Source: SIG710 sp045605745 (lineage in GTDB: Bacteria > Bacillota > Clostridia > Oscillospirales > CAG-272). Taken from it: DNA of 5,427 bases. The notes beneath the pieces are model-generated. The model saw only the letters and a program-made list of their open reading frames with translations, had not been told where the DNA came from and searched no databases. Location: assembly GCA_045605745.1 (NCBI GenBank), contig JAZUQN010000066.1, positions 1 to 5,427 on the forward strand, given 5' to 3'. Within the stretch, counting starts at the first letter, position 1, and every line of letters begins with the position of its first letter. The translations under genes were made by a program, and so were the position numbers. Positions 1 to 5,427 of this stretch are shown piece after piece.

Positions 1-1
1 C

Positions 2-1357
2 GAATATCCCGGTGCATTTGTTAAGAACAACGTGTTTTTTGGCGGGAATCTTATCGGTGTAAAAGAAAAACTTGACTATCTCCAATCGCTTGGGGTCAGC
101 GTTATCTATCTTAGTCCAATATTCAAGGCATATTCAAATCACAAATATGACACAGGAGATTATATGCAGGTTGATCCCATGTTTGGGGGCGATGAGGCTC
201 TTAGAGAGCTTATCAGTGCCGCAAACGAAAAAGGCATCCGCATAATTCTTGATGGGGTTTTCAACCACACAGGCGATGACAGCCTATATTTTAATAAATA
301 TGGAAAATACGATTCTCTGGGGGCTTATCAGTCGAGAGAGTCTGAATATTATAACTGGTTTCATTTCAGAAATCATCCCGATGAATACGAAAGCTGGTGG
401 GGTATACCTATCCTGCCAAAGCTGAATCTTCAAAATGAGGAATGTCTTAATTACCTGGTTGGCGGCGAAGCTTCTGTTGTCGGGAAATATACAAAAATGG
501 GAATAGGCGGCATCAGACTTGATGTTGCAGATGAGCTTACAAACGAATTTCTTGACAAGCTTCGCCTTTTATCAAAAAAAGTCTCAAATGATGAAGCTGT
601 TATAATCGGAGAGGTTTGGGAAAATGCTGCCGATAAGATTGCCTATGGCCACCGCCGCCGCTATCTTCAAGGTGCACAGTTGGACAGCGTTATGAATTAT
701 CCGTTTCGCTCTGCAGTTCTTGAATATCTCATCTGGGGAAATTCAGAGCTTCTTGCTTCTGCCCTAACCGAGCTTTATTCCTCATATCCAAAATGCGTCA
801 GCGATTCTCTTATGAACATTCTTGGCACTCACGATACCGAAAGAATACTAACAGTTCTTGGCGGTGAGGACAAATACGATCTCTCAAACAAAGAGCTTGC
901 CGGCGTTAAAATGAGTGACAAAGCAAGGACAAATGGCATAAAGCTTTTGAAGCTTGCAAGCGTTTTGCAATATACAGTGTATGGAGTTCCCTCTGTTTTT
1001 TACGGAGATGAAGCAGGTCTTGAGGGCTATAGAGATCCTTTTTGCCGTATGCCTTATCCCTGGGGCAAAGAGAACAATGAGCTTCAGAGACACTACAAGC
1101 TCCTTGGAAGAATTAGAAAAAACAACCGTATATTTAAGGACGGTCTGTTTAAAATAACCGATTTTAACGGTTATTATCTGGAATTTATAAGATTTTCTGA
1201 AAATGACCTTATTACGGTTGCCATAAATGCCGGAGATTCTCCGATCAATATTAAGGCTTCGGGATTTGATCTGCTAAGCGAAAGATATTTTGAAGAGGGT
1301 AAGACAATACCGCCATATACTGCTCTTATACTTAAAAGAGGTAACCCTAATGAATGA
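2..1357 (+). CDS. GH13 alpha-glucan hydrolase, neopullulanase/cyclomaltodextrinase-like (5' end cut by window)
   Basis: This is an alpha-amylase-family glycosidase that would cleave alpha-glucosidic bonds in maltodextrins, cyclodextrins or pullulan by a retaining mechanism. The reading frame is open to the left edge. The GTG at 32 is not the start, because the first barrel strand of the family (YQIFPDRF-type segment) would be missing. Counting that GTG as residue 1, region I is DGVFNH (74-79) and region V is LPKLN (128-132), close to the MPKLN signature of GH13_20. Region II GIRLDVA (160-166) holds the nucleophile D164 (nt 521-523). Region III EVWE holds the acid/base E194 (nt 611-613). Region IV THD holds the transition-state stabiliser D268 (nt 833-835). 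An RDPFCRMPYPW segment (334-344) and a C-terminal beta domain ending near 435 follow. All catalytic residues are present, so the enzyme should be active. Exact substrate and cell location cannot be judged without the N-terminus. Confidence 0.93.
   Translation, partial: EYPGAFVKNNVFFGGNLIGVKEKLDYLQSLGVSVIYLSPIFKAYSNHKYDTGDYMQVDPMFGGDEALRELISAANEKGIRIILDGVFNHTGDDSLYFNKYGKYDSLGAYQSRESEYYNWFHFRNHPDEYESWWGIPILPKLNLQNEECLNYLVGGEASVVGKYTKMGIGGIRLDVADELTNEFLDKLRLLSKKVSNDEAVIIGEVWENAADKIAYGHRRRYLQGAQLDSVMNYPFRSAVLEYLIWGNSELLASALTELYSSYPKCVSDSLMNILGTHDTERILTVLGGEDKYDLSNKELAGVKMSDKARTNGIKLLKLASVLQYTVYGVPSVFYGDEAGLEGYRDPFCRMPYPWGKENNELQRHYKLLGRIRKNNRIFKDGLFKITDFNGYYLEFIRFSENDLITVAINAGDSPINIKASGFDLLSERYFEEGKTIPPYTALILKRGNPNE
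1335..1342 (+). promoter_or_regulatory. Ribosome binding site for the small membrane protein
   Basis: AAAGAGGT lies inside the end of the GH13 gene, with 7 nt between it and the ATG at 1350. It decides the start: the same frame is open further upstream to a TTG at 1290, but no comparable site precedes that codon. Confidence 0.65.
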
Positions 1358-1841
1358 TACAACGAAATCAATAAGTATAACAAAAAGAATATCCGGCATT
1401 GTATTTGCTGTTTCTTTGTTTTTAACAATTGTTTTTGAACTGCTTTCGGTTTATATTCCGCCGTTTTCCGCAAAGCCGACCGTTGTCAGATATCGCCTTT
1501 CAATCCCCCGAGATATTTTATTTGTTATAGCAGCCATCAGCTTCACGGTTTTTATCTTCACTTTTTTCTTGAAAAAATTTGGAACCTTCAAATCAATTTT
1601 CTATACTGTTTTTGGGGATAGTCTGATAGCCTTTGCCTTTGGCGGAGCTATTATGCTTATAAGTCAGCTTAAAAGCATATCGGAAATAGGTATTTCAGCC
1701 CTTGAATCTCTATATTATTATCTTCTCGGTTTTATGATAATGCTTGTTTCCTCGGCTGTTTTTGGAGTGTCTCTCATTTCATTTTTTGTTATAACACTCA
1801 TATTATACATATTAAAAAAGAAGAGGCAGAATAGATACTGA
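1350..1841 (+). CDS. Small multi-pass membrane protein, family not recognised
   Basis: This 163-residue hydrophobic protein belongs to no family I recognise, and I give it no function. Predicted membrane segments by eye are residues 15-37, 55-74 and 87-106, plus a long hydrophobic stretch at 122-155 that could be one long helix or a two-helix hairpin, so four or five spans in all. The C-terminus is basic (KKKRQNR, 156-162), and a basic pair sits just before the first helix (K12, R13). The positive-inside rule would place both ends in the cytoplasm if the number of spans is even. The start is the ATG at 1350, supported by the upstream AAAGAGGT. The gene overlaps the end of the glycosidase by 8 nt (ATGAATGA), which suggests co-transcription and translational coupling. 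A functional link to glucan uptake or breakdown is only an inference from that overlap. Confidence 0.8.
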   Translation: MNDTTKSISITKRISGIVFAVSLFLTIVFELLSVYIPPFSAKPTVVRYRLSIPRDILFVIAAISFTVFIFTFFLKKFGTFKSIFYTVFGDSLIAFAFGGAIMLISQLKSISEIGISALESLYYYLLGFMIMLVSSAVFGVSLISFFVITLILYILKKKRQNRY

Positions 1842-1904
1842 TTTGATTTTTTCTACAAAAAACACCATTCACCAAACTAAATTCAGCACTTATTTGAAAC
1901 ATCA

Positions 1905-1923
1905 TCATAAAACTGTCACAAAA
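1905..1923 (+). promoter_or_regulatory. Pho-box-like tandem repeat, probable OmpR/PhoB-type regulator site
   Basis: Two direct repeats, TCATAAAAC and TCACAAAAG, start at 1905 and 1916, exactly 11 bp apart. This is the period expected for tandem binding of OmpR/PhoB-family DNA-binding domains. The segment 1902-1919 matches 15 of 18 positions of the E. coli Pho box consensus as I recall it (CTGTCATAWAWCTGTCAY), and all three mismatches are at the 5' end. The repeat lies where a -35 element would be, and no good TTGACA is present at the right distance, as in activator-dependent promoters. The OmpR-family regulator encoded at 3922 is the obvious candidate to bind here, but that is an inference. 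Confidence 0.55.
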
Positions 1924-1929
1924 GAAGTC

Positions 1930-1935
1930 TATAAT
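1930..1935 (+). promoter_or_regulatory. Promoter -10 box for htrA
   Basis: A perfect TATAAT lies 36 nt upstream of the htrA ATG, leaving a short leader of about 30 nt. The hexamer 17 bp upstream (ATAAAA, 1907-1912) is a poor -35. It is overlaid by the tandem repeat, so the promoter is likely activator-dependent. Confidence 0.6.
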
Positions 1936-1960
1936 TGAGACAATAAAGGAAAAACATCAA

Positions 1961-1966
1961 AGGAGG
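1961..1966 (+). promoter_or_regulatory. Ribosome binding site for htrA
   Basis: AGGAGG is a strong Shine-Dalgarno sequence. It precedes two consecutive ATG codons, at 1972 (5 nt gap) and 1975 (8 nt gap). The spacing slightly favours 1975; the protein differs by only one methionine. Confidence 0.85.
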
Positions 1967-1971
1967 CTCTG

Positions 1972-3804
1972 ATGATGAACGAATTTGAAAACAACCCAAA
2001 CAACTTTGGAAATACATCAGGTGAACAAAATAATTTCGGGGGACAACCCAATAACAGCTTTGGCTATGGAAATCAGGGTAACTCTCCATTTGGATACGAC
2101 TCTGCGGCAAATGGGAACGGCAATTTTGAAACCGCCCCAAAAAATTCTTTTGAAAACAATCAAAATCAAGCCTACGATCCCTTTGGATATTCGCCTGCAC
2201 AAAACAGCGCAAATAATAATGGTTGGAATAGGGACAATAATAACAGCCAAAGCTCAGACTTTGGGCAAAGCTCTCCATTCAGCTTTGGTCAACCAGGCGA
2301 TAAAGAAATAAGCAAAGCAGATCAAACAGATAACGATGGCTCTTCGCCATTTTCTCAAACATATACAAGCACTTATACACCGGGAAATGACGGATATACA
2401 AGAAGCACAGAATATCAAGGCACATATTCTCCATTCGGTTCAGCCGATAATAGCGGTGTTCCCTTCGGTACACCTCAAAATCAGAATCCCGCTTCTATCT
2501 ACAGCTCTATGTATACTGCGCCCCAAAACAATGCAAGTAAGCAAAAAAAGAGAAAGAATAAAAACGGAAAATCGGGAAAAACAGGTCTTATCATCGCTAC
2601 AGTTGCAATTCTCGTTTTGATAATTGTTGCCGCCTTTGCCCTCTTTATGCTAAAGCCTTGGCAAAGTGATAAGGACACCGGAAACGACACAGATGCTACA
2701 CCCGGTATCTCGGATACAGTTGATACCGAAAACACTCCGGAATCTGATGATTCCAAAGATAGCTCCAGCAGCAATAATGCTACAACCGAAAAAACGGAAA
2801 ATGACAATGATACAAAGCAAAACATTGTCATTCCCACACCCCCTACAGGCGAAGTTGGCGAACTTATGACCAAGTCTCAGGTCGCTTATCTTGTTAAAGA
2901 CTCTGTGGTTGAGATAACAACAGAACAGGTAGTCAACGGAAACAGCTTTTGGCAATATGTTCAAAGCGGTGCCGGAAGCGGAGTTATAATAGACAAAGAG
3001 GGCTATGTTATAACCAACAACCATGTTATTGACGGCGCAAGCAAAATAGTTGTGCGCCTCACAAACGGCAATGAATATGAGGCTGATCTTATAGGTACAG
3101 ATGCAAATTCTGATATTGCAGTTCTGAAAATATCCCCAAAAGAAGACCTCACAGTGGCAACCCTTGGTTCCTCCTCAAATCTTGCTCTCGCAGAAGAAAT
3201 ACTTGTTATAGGAAATCCCCTTGGTGAGCTTGGCGGAACTATAACAAACGGAATCGTTAGTGCCCTTGCAAGAGAGATCACCATTGATGGCGAAAAAATG
3301 ACACTGATACAAACCAATGCAGCAGTAAACCCCGGAAACTCCGGCGGTGGAATGTTCAATCTCTATGGACAGCTCGTTGGTATTGTCAATGCAAAATCAA
3401 GCGGAAGTGATGTTGAAGGACTCGGCTTTGCGATTCCGATAGATACCGCATATGATGTTGTTCTTCAGCTTATGGAATACGGATATGTACGCGGACGGGT
3501 TGACCACGGCCTTGAGCTTCTGGATATAACAGATCTGTTCACCGCCGCATCCTATCGTCTGAGCACTCTCGGTGTTTACGTTCTTGAATCCAAATTCAGC
3601 GAGGACATCAAAAACGGAGACAGAATTGCTTCAATAAACGGCAAAGAGGTTTCAACCTCAGCAGGTGTCAAGGAGGCGCTTTACGGCTGCAAGGTAGGCG
3701 ACATCGTTGAAGTTACACTTGTAAGAAAGAACAGATACGTTGATGTTAAGCTGACGCTAAGGGAGTATGTACCCGAAAACACAGGCAATGTATCATTTGA
3801 ATAA
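1972..3804 (+). CDS. htrA: HtrA/DegP-family membrane-anchored serine protease with PDZ domain and N/FG-rich cytoplasmic tail
   Basis: This 610-residue S1C-family protease would degrade or refold damaged proteins on the outer face of the cytoplasmic membrane. Residues 1-190 are low-complexity and rich in N, G, S, F, Y, P and Q, with 27 N in the first 100 residues and nine FG dipeptides. A basic cluster (190-203) precedes a single transmembrane helix (about 205-227). The positive-inside rule puts the tail in the cytoplasm and the protease outside. An acidic Ser/Thr/Asn/Asp linker spans about 232-283. The trypsin-like domain (about 297-505) has the complete triad: H351 in TNNHVI (nt 3022-3024), D381 in SDIAVLK (nt 3112-3114) and S457 in GNSGGG (nt 3340-3342). 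A single PDZ-like domain (about 508-597) follows, with a shorter loop than usual before NGDRI. The usual length for the family in Firmicutes is roughly 400-500 residues; the excess is the tail. The promoter upstream and the two-component system downstream suggest an envelope-stress role. Confidence 0.95.
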   Translation: MMNEFENNPNNFGNTSGEQNNFGGQPNNSFGYGNQGNSPFGYDSAANGNGNFETAPKNSFENNQNQAYDPFGYSPAQNSANNNGWNRDNNNSQSSDFGQSSPFSFGQPGDKEISKADQTDNDGSSPFSQTYTSTYTPGNDGYTRSTEYQGTYSPFGSADNSGVPFGTPQNQNPASIYSSMYTAPQNNASKQKKRKNKNGKSGKTGLIIATVAILVLIIVAAFALFMLKPWQSDKDTGNDTDATPGISDTVDTENTPESDDSKDSSSSNNATTEKTENDNDTKQNIVIPTPPTGEVGELMTKSQVAYLVKDSVVEITTEQVVNGNSFWQYVQSGAGSGVIIDKEGYVITNNHVIDGASKIVVRLTNGNEYEADLIGTDANSDIAVLKISPKEDLTVATLGSSSNLALAEEILVIGNPLGELGGTITNGIVSALAREITIDGEKMTLIQTNAAVNPGNSGGGMFNLYGQLVGIVNAKSSGSDVEGLGFAIPIDTAYDVVLQLMEYGYVRGRVDHGLELLDITDLFTAASYRLSTLGVYVLESKFSEDIKNGDRIASINGKEVSTSAGVKEALYGCKVGDIVEVTLVRKNRYVDVKLTLREYVPENTGNVSFE

Positions 3805-3822
3805 ATAAAAAATCTAAAAACG

Positions 3823-3878
3823 TGGGGGCGATCCTTGCGCAGATCTGCCCATGCAGATATAACGCATATCCGCCCCCA
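3823..3878. other. GC-rich imperfect hairpin between htrA and the response regulator, possible terminator or leader structure
   Basis: The outer stem TGGGGGCG (3823-3830) pairs with CGCCCCCA (3871-3878). Inside it, AT/AT pairs across one bulged base, TGCG (3836-3839) pairs with CGCA (3863-3866), and ATCTGC (3843-3848) pairs with GCAGAT (3853-3858) around a CCAT loop. The + strand has only TTT followed by mixed bases after the stem, which is weak for an intrinsic terminator. Read on the - strand, the stem is followed by CG and then a T-rich run (complement of 3801-3820), a better terminator shape, yet no minus-strand gene is visible downstream. It could partly end htrA transcription, block antisense transcription, or structure the leader of the regulator mRNA. 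Confidence 0.5.
3835..3863 (+). promoter_or_regulatory. Possible weak promoter for the two-component genes
   Basis: TATAAC (3858-3863, five of six to the -10 consensus) has TTGCGC (3835-3840) 17 bp upstream, which matches the -35 consensus only at its first three bases. The spacing is ideal but the -35 is poor, and the site lies inside the hairpin. The regulator and kinase could instead be read from the htrA promoter. Confidence 0.2.
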
Positions 3879-3901
3879 TTTGCATATTAAACCAACTTCA
3901 A

Positions 3902-3910
3902 AAGGAAGGA
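3902..3910 (+). promoter_or_regulatory. Ribosome binding site for the response regulator
   Basis: AAGGAAGGA lies 11 nt before the ATG at 3922, a slightly long but acceptable spacing. It supports that ATG over the TTG at 3835 in the same frame, which would add 29 residues unlike any receiver domain. Confidence 0.7.
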
Positions 3911-3921
3911 TATCGGTAATA

Positions 3922-4611
3922 ATGTATAACATTTTGATAGTTGACGATGAAACAAGAATCAGAGATCTGATAACAAAATATGCCACCTTTGAGGGGCATA
4001 CCGTCAGAGAAGCGGCAGATGGAATGGAGGCAGTTCTGCTTTGCCGCAAGGAGCAATTTGACATAATAATTATGGACATTATGATGCCCGAGCTTGACGG
4101 TTTCTCTGCCTGCAGGGAAATAAGGAAAATTTCTCAAACTCCTATAATAATGCTAAGCGCACGCGGAGAAGAATATGATAAGATCAACGGCTTTGAACTT
4201 GGGATAGACGATTATGTGGTTAAACCCTTTTCTCCAAAGGAGCTAATGCTTCGTATTGAAGCCGTTATGAAAAGAGTTCGTTTCAATCCCACAGCCTCGG
4301 CGCAACCGGAAAACGAGATCATTGAATTTGATGGGGGCGGACTTAGAGCAGATATCACAGCAAGATTGGTATTTGTTGATGGCAAACGAATTGAAATGTC
4401 CCCAAAGGAATACGATCTTTTCTTCTATATGCTTCGCAACAAAAATATTGCCCTCTCCCGCGAAAAGCTTTTGAGTGAGGTTTGGGGCTATGATTTTTAC
4501 GGAGATGCAAGAACTCTCGATACACATATCAAGCTACTTCGCAAAAGCCTTGGACAATATAGCAAATACATCGTTACACTCAGGGGCGTGGGCTATCGCT
4601 TTGAAGCTTGA
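3922..4611 (+). CDS. OmpR/PhoB-family DNA-binding response regulator
   Basis: This 229-residue cytoplasmic transcription factor is activated by phosphotransfer from a sensor kinase. The receiver domain (about 1-120) has the acidic pair D8/D9, the phospho-acceptor D52 in MDIMMPELDG (nt 4075-4077), S79 at the conserved Ser/Thr position, Y98 as the aromatic switch and K101 in KPF. A linker (about 121-131) leads to a C-terminal winged-helix domain (about 132-229). That domain has the family signatures MSPKEYDLF, LSREKLLSEVWGY, RTLDTHIKLLRKSL and the ending RGVGYRFEA. The length is standard and no key residue is missing. The start is the ATG at 3922, where the canonical beta-1 strand NILIVDDE begins at once. 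Its neighbours, htrA upstream and a sensor kinase 15 bp downstream, suggest a CssR-like envelope-stress regulator by analogy with B. subtilis. The family also contains PhoP and ResD types, so the name is left open. Confidence 0.96.
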   Translation: MYNILIVDDETRIRDLITKYATFEGHTVREAADGMEAVLLCRKEQFDIIIMDIMMPELDGFSACREIRKISQTPIIMLSARGEEYDKINGFELGIDDYVVKPFSPKELMLRIEAVMKRVRFNPTASAQPENEIIEFDGGGLRADITARLVFVDGKRIEMSPKEYDLFFYMLRNKNIALSREKLLSEVWGYDFYGDARTLDTHIKLLRKSLGQYSKYIVTLRGVGYRFEA

Positions 4612-4613
4612 CG

Positions 4614-4618
4614 AAAGG
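4614..4618 (+). promoter_or_regulatory. Ribosome binding site for the sensor kinase
   Basis: AAAGG, within GAAAGGAA, lies 8 nt before the ATG at 4627 and immediately after the regulator stop codon. Confidence 0.7.
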
Positions 4619-4626
4619 AAAAAACT

Positions 4627-5427
4627 ATGCTTAAACACTCCAAAATGAAGGCGAGTGAGCTCAGAAAAGAAAGAGAACGCGGAATGGGCATCAGGTGGAA
4701 CCTGTTTGCCTTTCTTGCGTTCTTTACGGCTTTTGTGCTGTTTGTCGTTTATGTTTTTCAGGTTGTGCTGCTAAAGCCCTTCTATGAAAACTCAAAAATG
4801 AAAGAGCTGAAGCTGACCGCATCTATTATTGAAGCAAATATTGAAAGCGAAAATTTCGAGCACACCGTTTACACTCTTGCCGGCGATTATTCCATCTGCG
4901 TGATTCTATACGAAATACAGGGCGAAAAGGCAAAAGAGATGATAAGCTGTGATATATCAAACGGCTGTATCATTCATCATATGTCACCCAGAAGCTTTAG
5001 CAATCTTTATGGTCAAACTCTGAAAAACGGGGGAGAATATATCGAATACTATTCCCTTGATGCCTCCAAAACTCATGAAGATATCAAAAGTGAAACCTCA
5101 AATACAGTATATATTAAAGCATTCAGCGGCGTGGAGGGCAAAAAATATGCGCTGTTCTTAAATTCAGAGCTTGCCCCTGTCAGTGCAATCACAAAAACCT
5201 ATAGAGTACAGTTTGGTTGGATATGCCTGATTCTCCTCTCCGGCGCATTGATACTTTCACTTTTAATGTCAAAAAAAATATCAACACCAATCATTCGACT
5301 CAGCAGGTCTGTAAAACGCCTTGCCTCAGGTGATTATGAAGAAGTTTTTGATGGCAAGGGATATAGAGAGATAAGGGAGCTTTCGGATGCATTGAATTAT
5401 GCATCCGGTGAGCTATCGAAAAACGAC
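4627..5427 (+). CDS. Sensor histidine kinase, N-terminal part (3' end cut by window)
   Basis: The frame is open from the ATG at 4627 to the right edge, giving 267 residues without a stop. A basic N-terminus (1-24) precedes transmembrane helix 1 (about 25-48). An extracytoplasmic sensor region of about 147 residues (49-195) matches no domain I recognise and holds three cysteines (C91, C108, C114). Transmembrane helix 2 spans about 196-215. A HAMP-like linker begins at about 216, with the conserved proline P221, an RLASGDYEE segment (231-239) and YREIRELSDALNYAS (246-260). The window ends before the DHp helix, so the phospho-accepting histidine and ATPase domain are not seen. The kinase assignment rests on the HAMP architecture and the adjacent response regulator. 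It is very probably the cognate partner of that regulator, co-transcribed with a 15-bp gap. By context it may sense envelope protein stress; this is an inference. Confidence 0.9.
   Translation, partial: MLKHSKMKASELRKERERGMGIRWNLFAFLAFFTAFVLFVVYVFQVVLLKPFYENSKMKELKLTASIIEANIESENFEHTVYTLAGDYSICVILYEIQGEKAKEMISCDISNGCIIHHMSPRSFSNLYGQTLKNGGEYIEYYSLDASKTHEDIKSETSNTVYIKAFSGVEGKKYALFLNSELAPVSAITKTYRVQFGWICLILLSGALILSLLMSKKISTPIIRLSRSVKRLASGDYEEVFDGKGYREIRELSDALNYASGELSKND

Noticed and set aside
32..34. GTG as start of the GH13 gene
   Set aside because: The frame is open upstream to the edge and the GH13 barrel would lack its first strand; the gene begins outside the window.
1290..1349. TTG-initiated N-terminal extension of the small membrane protein
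   Set aside because: It lies inside the conserved C-terminal domain of the GH13 gene and has no ribosome binding site; ATG at 1350 has a good one.
1174..1473. Minus-strand open frame of about 99 codons
   Set aside because: It spans the end of GH13 and the start of the next gene, has no ribosome binding site, and its composition is that of an antisense shadow.
1847..1862. TTTTTT-CTAC-AAAAAA inverted repeat after the small membrane protein
   Set aside because: The stem is A/T only and has no following T run; too weak to call a terminator.
1894..1899. TTGAAA as a -35 box for htrA
   Set aside because: It is 30 bp from the TATAAT at 1930, far beyond a normal spacer.
1916..2473. Other open frames on both strands over the htrA tail
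   Set aside because: They follow from the repetitive AAT/GGN-rich codons of the disordered tail; none has a start signal or a family resemblance.
3864..3887. GCATAT repeated 18 bp apart upstream of the regulator
   Set aside because: A 6-bp repeat at this base composition is easily chance, and the period does not fit an OmpR-type tandem site.
3835..3921. TTG-initiated extension of the response regulator
   Set aside because: It would translate the hairpin region and add 29 residues before a canonical receiver start; AAGGAAGGA before 3922 fits better.
3681..4079. Minus-strand open frame of about 132 codons
   Set aside because: It crosses the htrA end, the hairpin and the response-regulator start, all with strong + strand coding evidence.
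1..5427. CRISPR array, tRNA, insertion sequence or phage remnant
   Set aside because: No regularly spaced repeats, cloverleaf, transposase motifs or terminal inverted repeats were seen; nearly all the sequence is explained by five collinear genes.

Overview
The window looks like a chromosomal segment of a moderately AT-rich Gram-positive bacterium, most likely an anaerobic Clostridia (Oscillospiraceae/Ruminococcaceae-like). The grounds are strong AGGAGG-type ribosome binding sites, the codon choice, a type II membrane-anchored HtrA with a long N-rich cytoplasmic tail, and a clostridial-style GH13 glycosidase. This placement is an inference; no rRNA or other marker is present. All five genes lie on the + strand.

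Layout. Positions 2-1357 hold the 3' part of a GH13 alpha-glucan hydrolase of the neopullulanase/cyclomaltodextrinase type, cut by the left edge. It overlaps by 8 nt a small multi-pass membrane protein of unrecognised family (1350-1841). A 130-bp intergenic region follows. It carries a TATAAT -10 box preceded, at the spacing of class I PhoB-dependent promoters, by an 11-bp-period direct repeat closely resembling a Pho box. This promoter serves a 610-residue HtrA/DegP-type serine protease (1972-3804) with an intact His-Asp-Ser triad, a C-terminal PDZ domain and a roughly 190-residue N/G/F/S/P-rich disordered cytoplasmic tail. A 117-bp gap with a GC-rich imperfect hairpin separates it from an OmpR/PhoB-family response regulator (3922-4611). 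That is followed 15 bp later by its partner sensor histidine kinase, cut by the right edge after the HAMP region (4627-5427).

How the parts may work together. An HtrA gene next to an OmpR-type two-component system recalls the Bacillus subtilis htrB-cssRS arrangement, in which misfolded-protein stress at the membrane is sensed and HtrA proteases are induced. The OmpR-type repeat in the htrA promoter makes a local circuit plausible: kinase to regulator to htrA. The GH13/membrane-protein pair appears to be a separate unit. No mobile element, CRISPR array, tRNA or rRNA was seen. The window is mostly ordinary in gene content. The less ordinary elements are the FG/N-rich tail of HtrA, the Pho-box-like promoter and the inter-gene hairpin.
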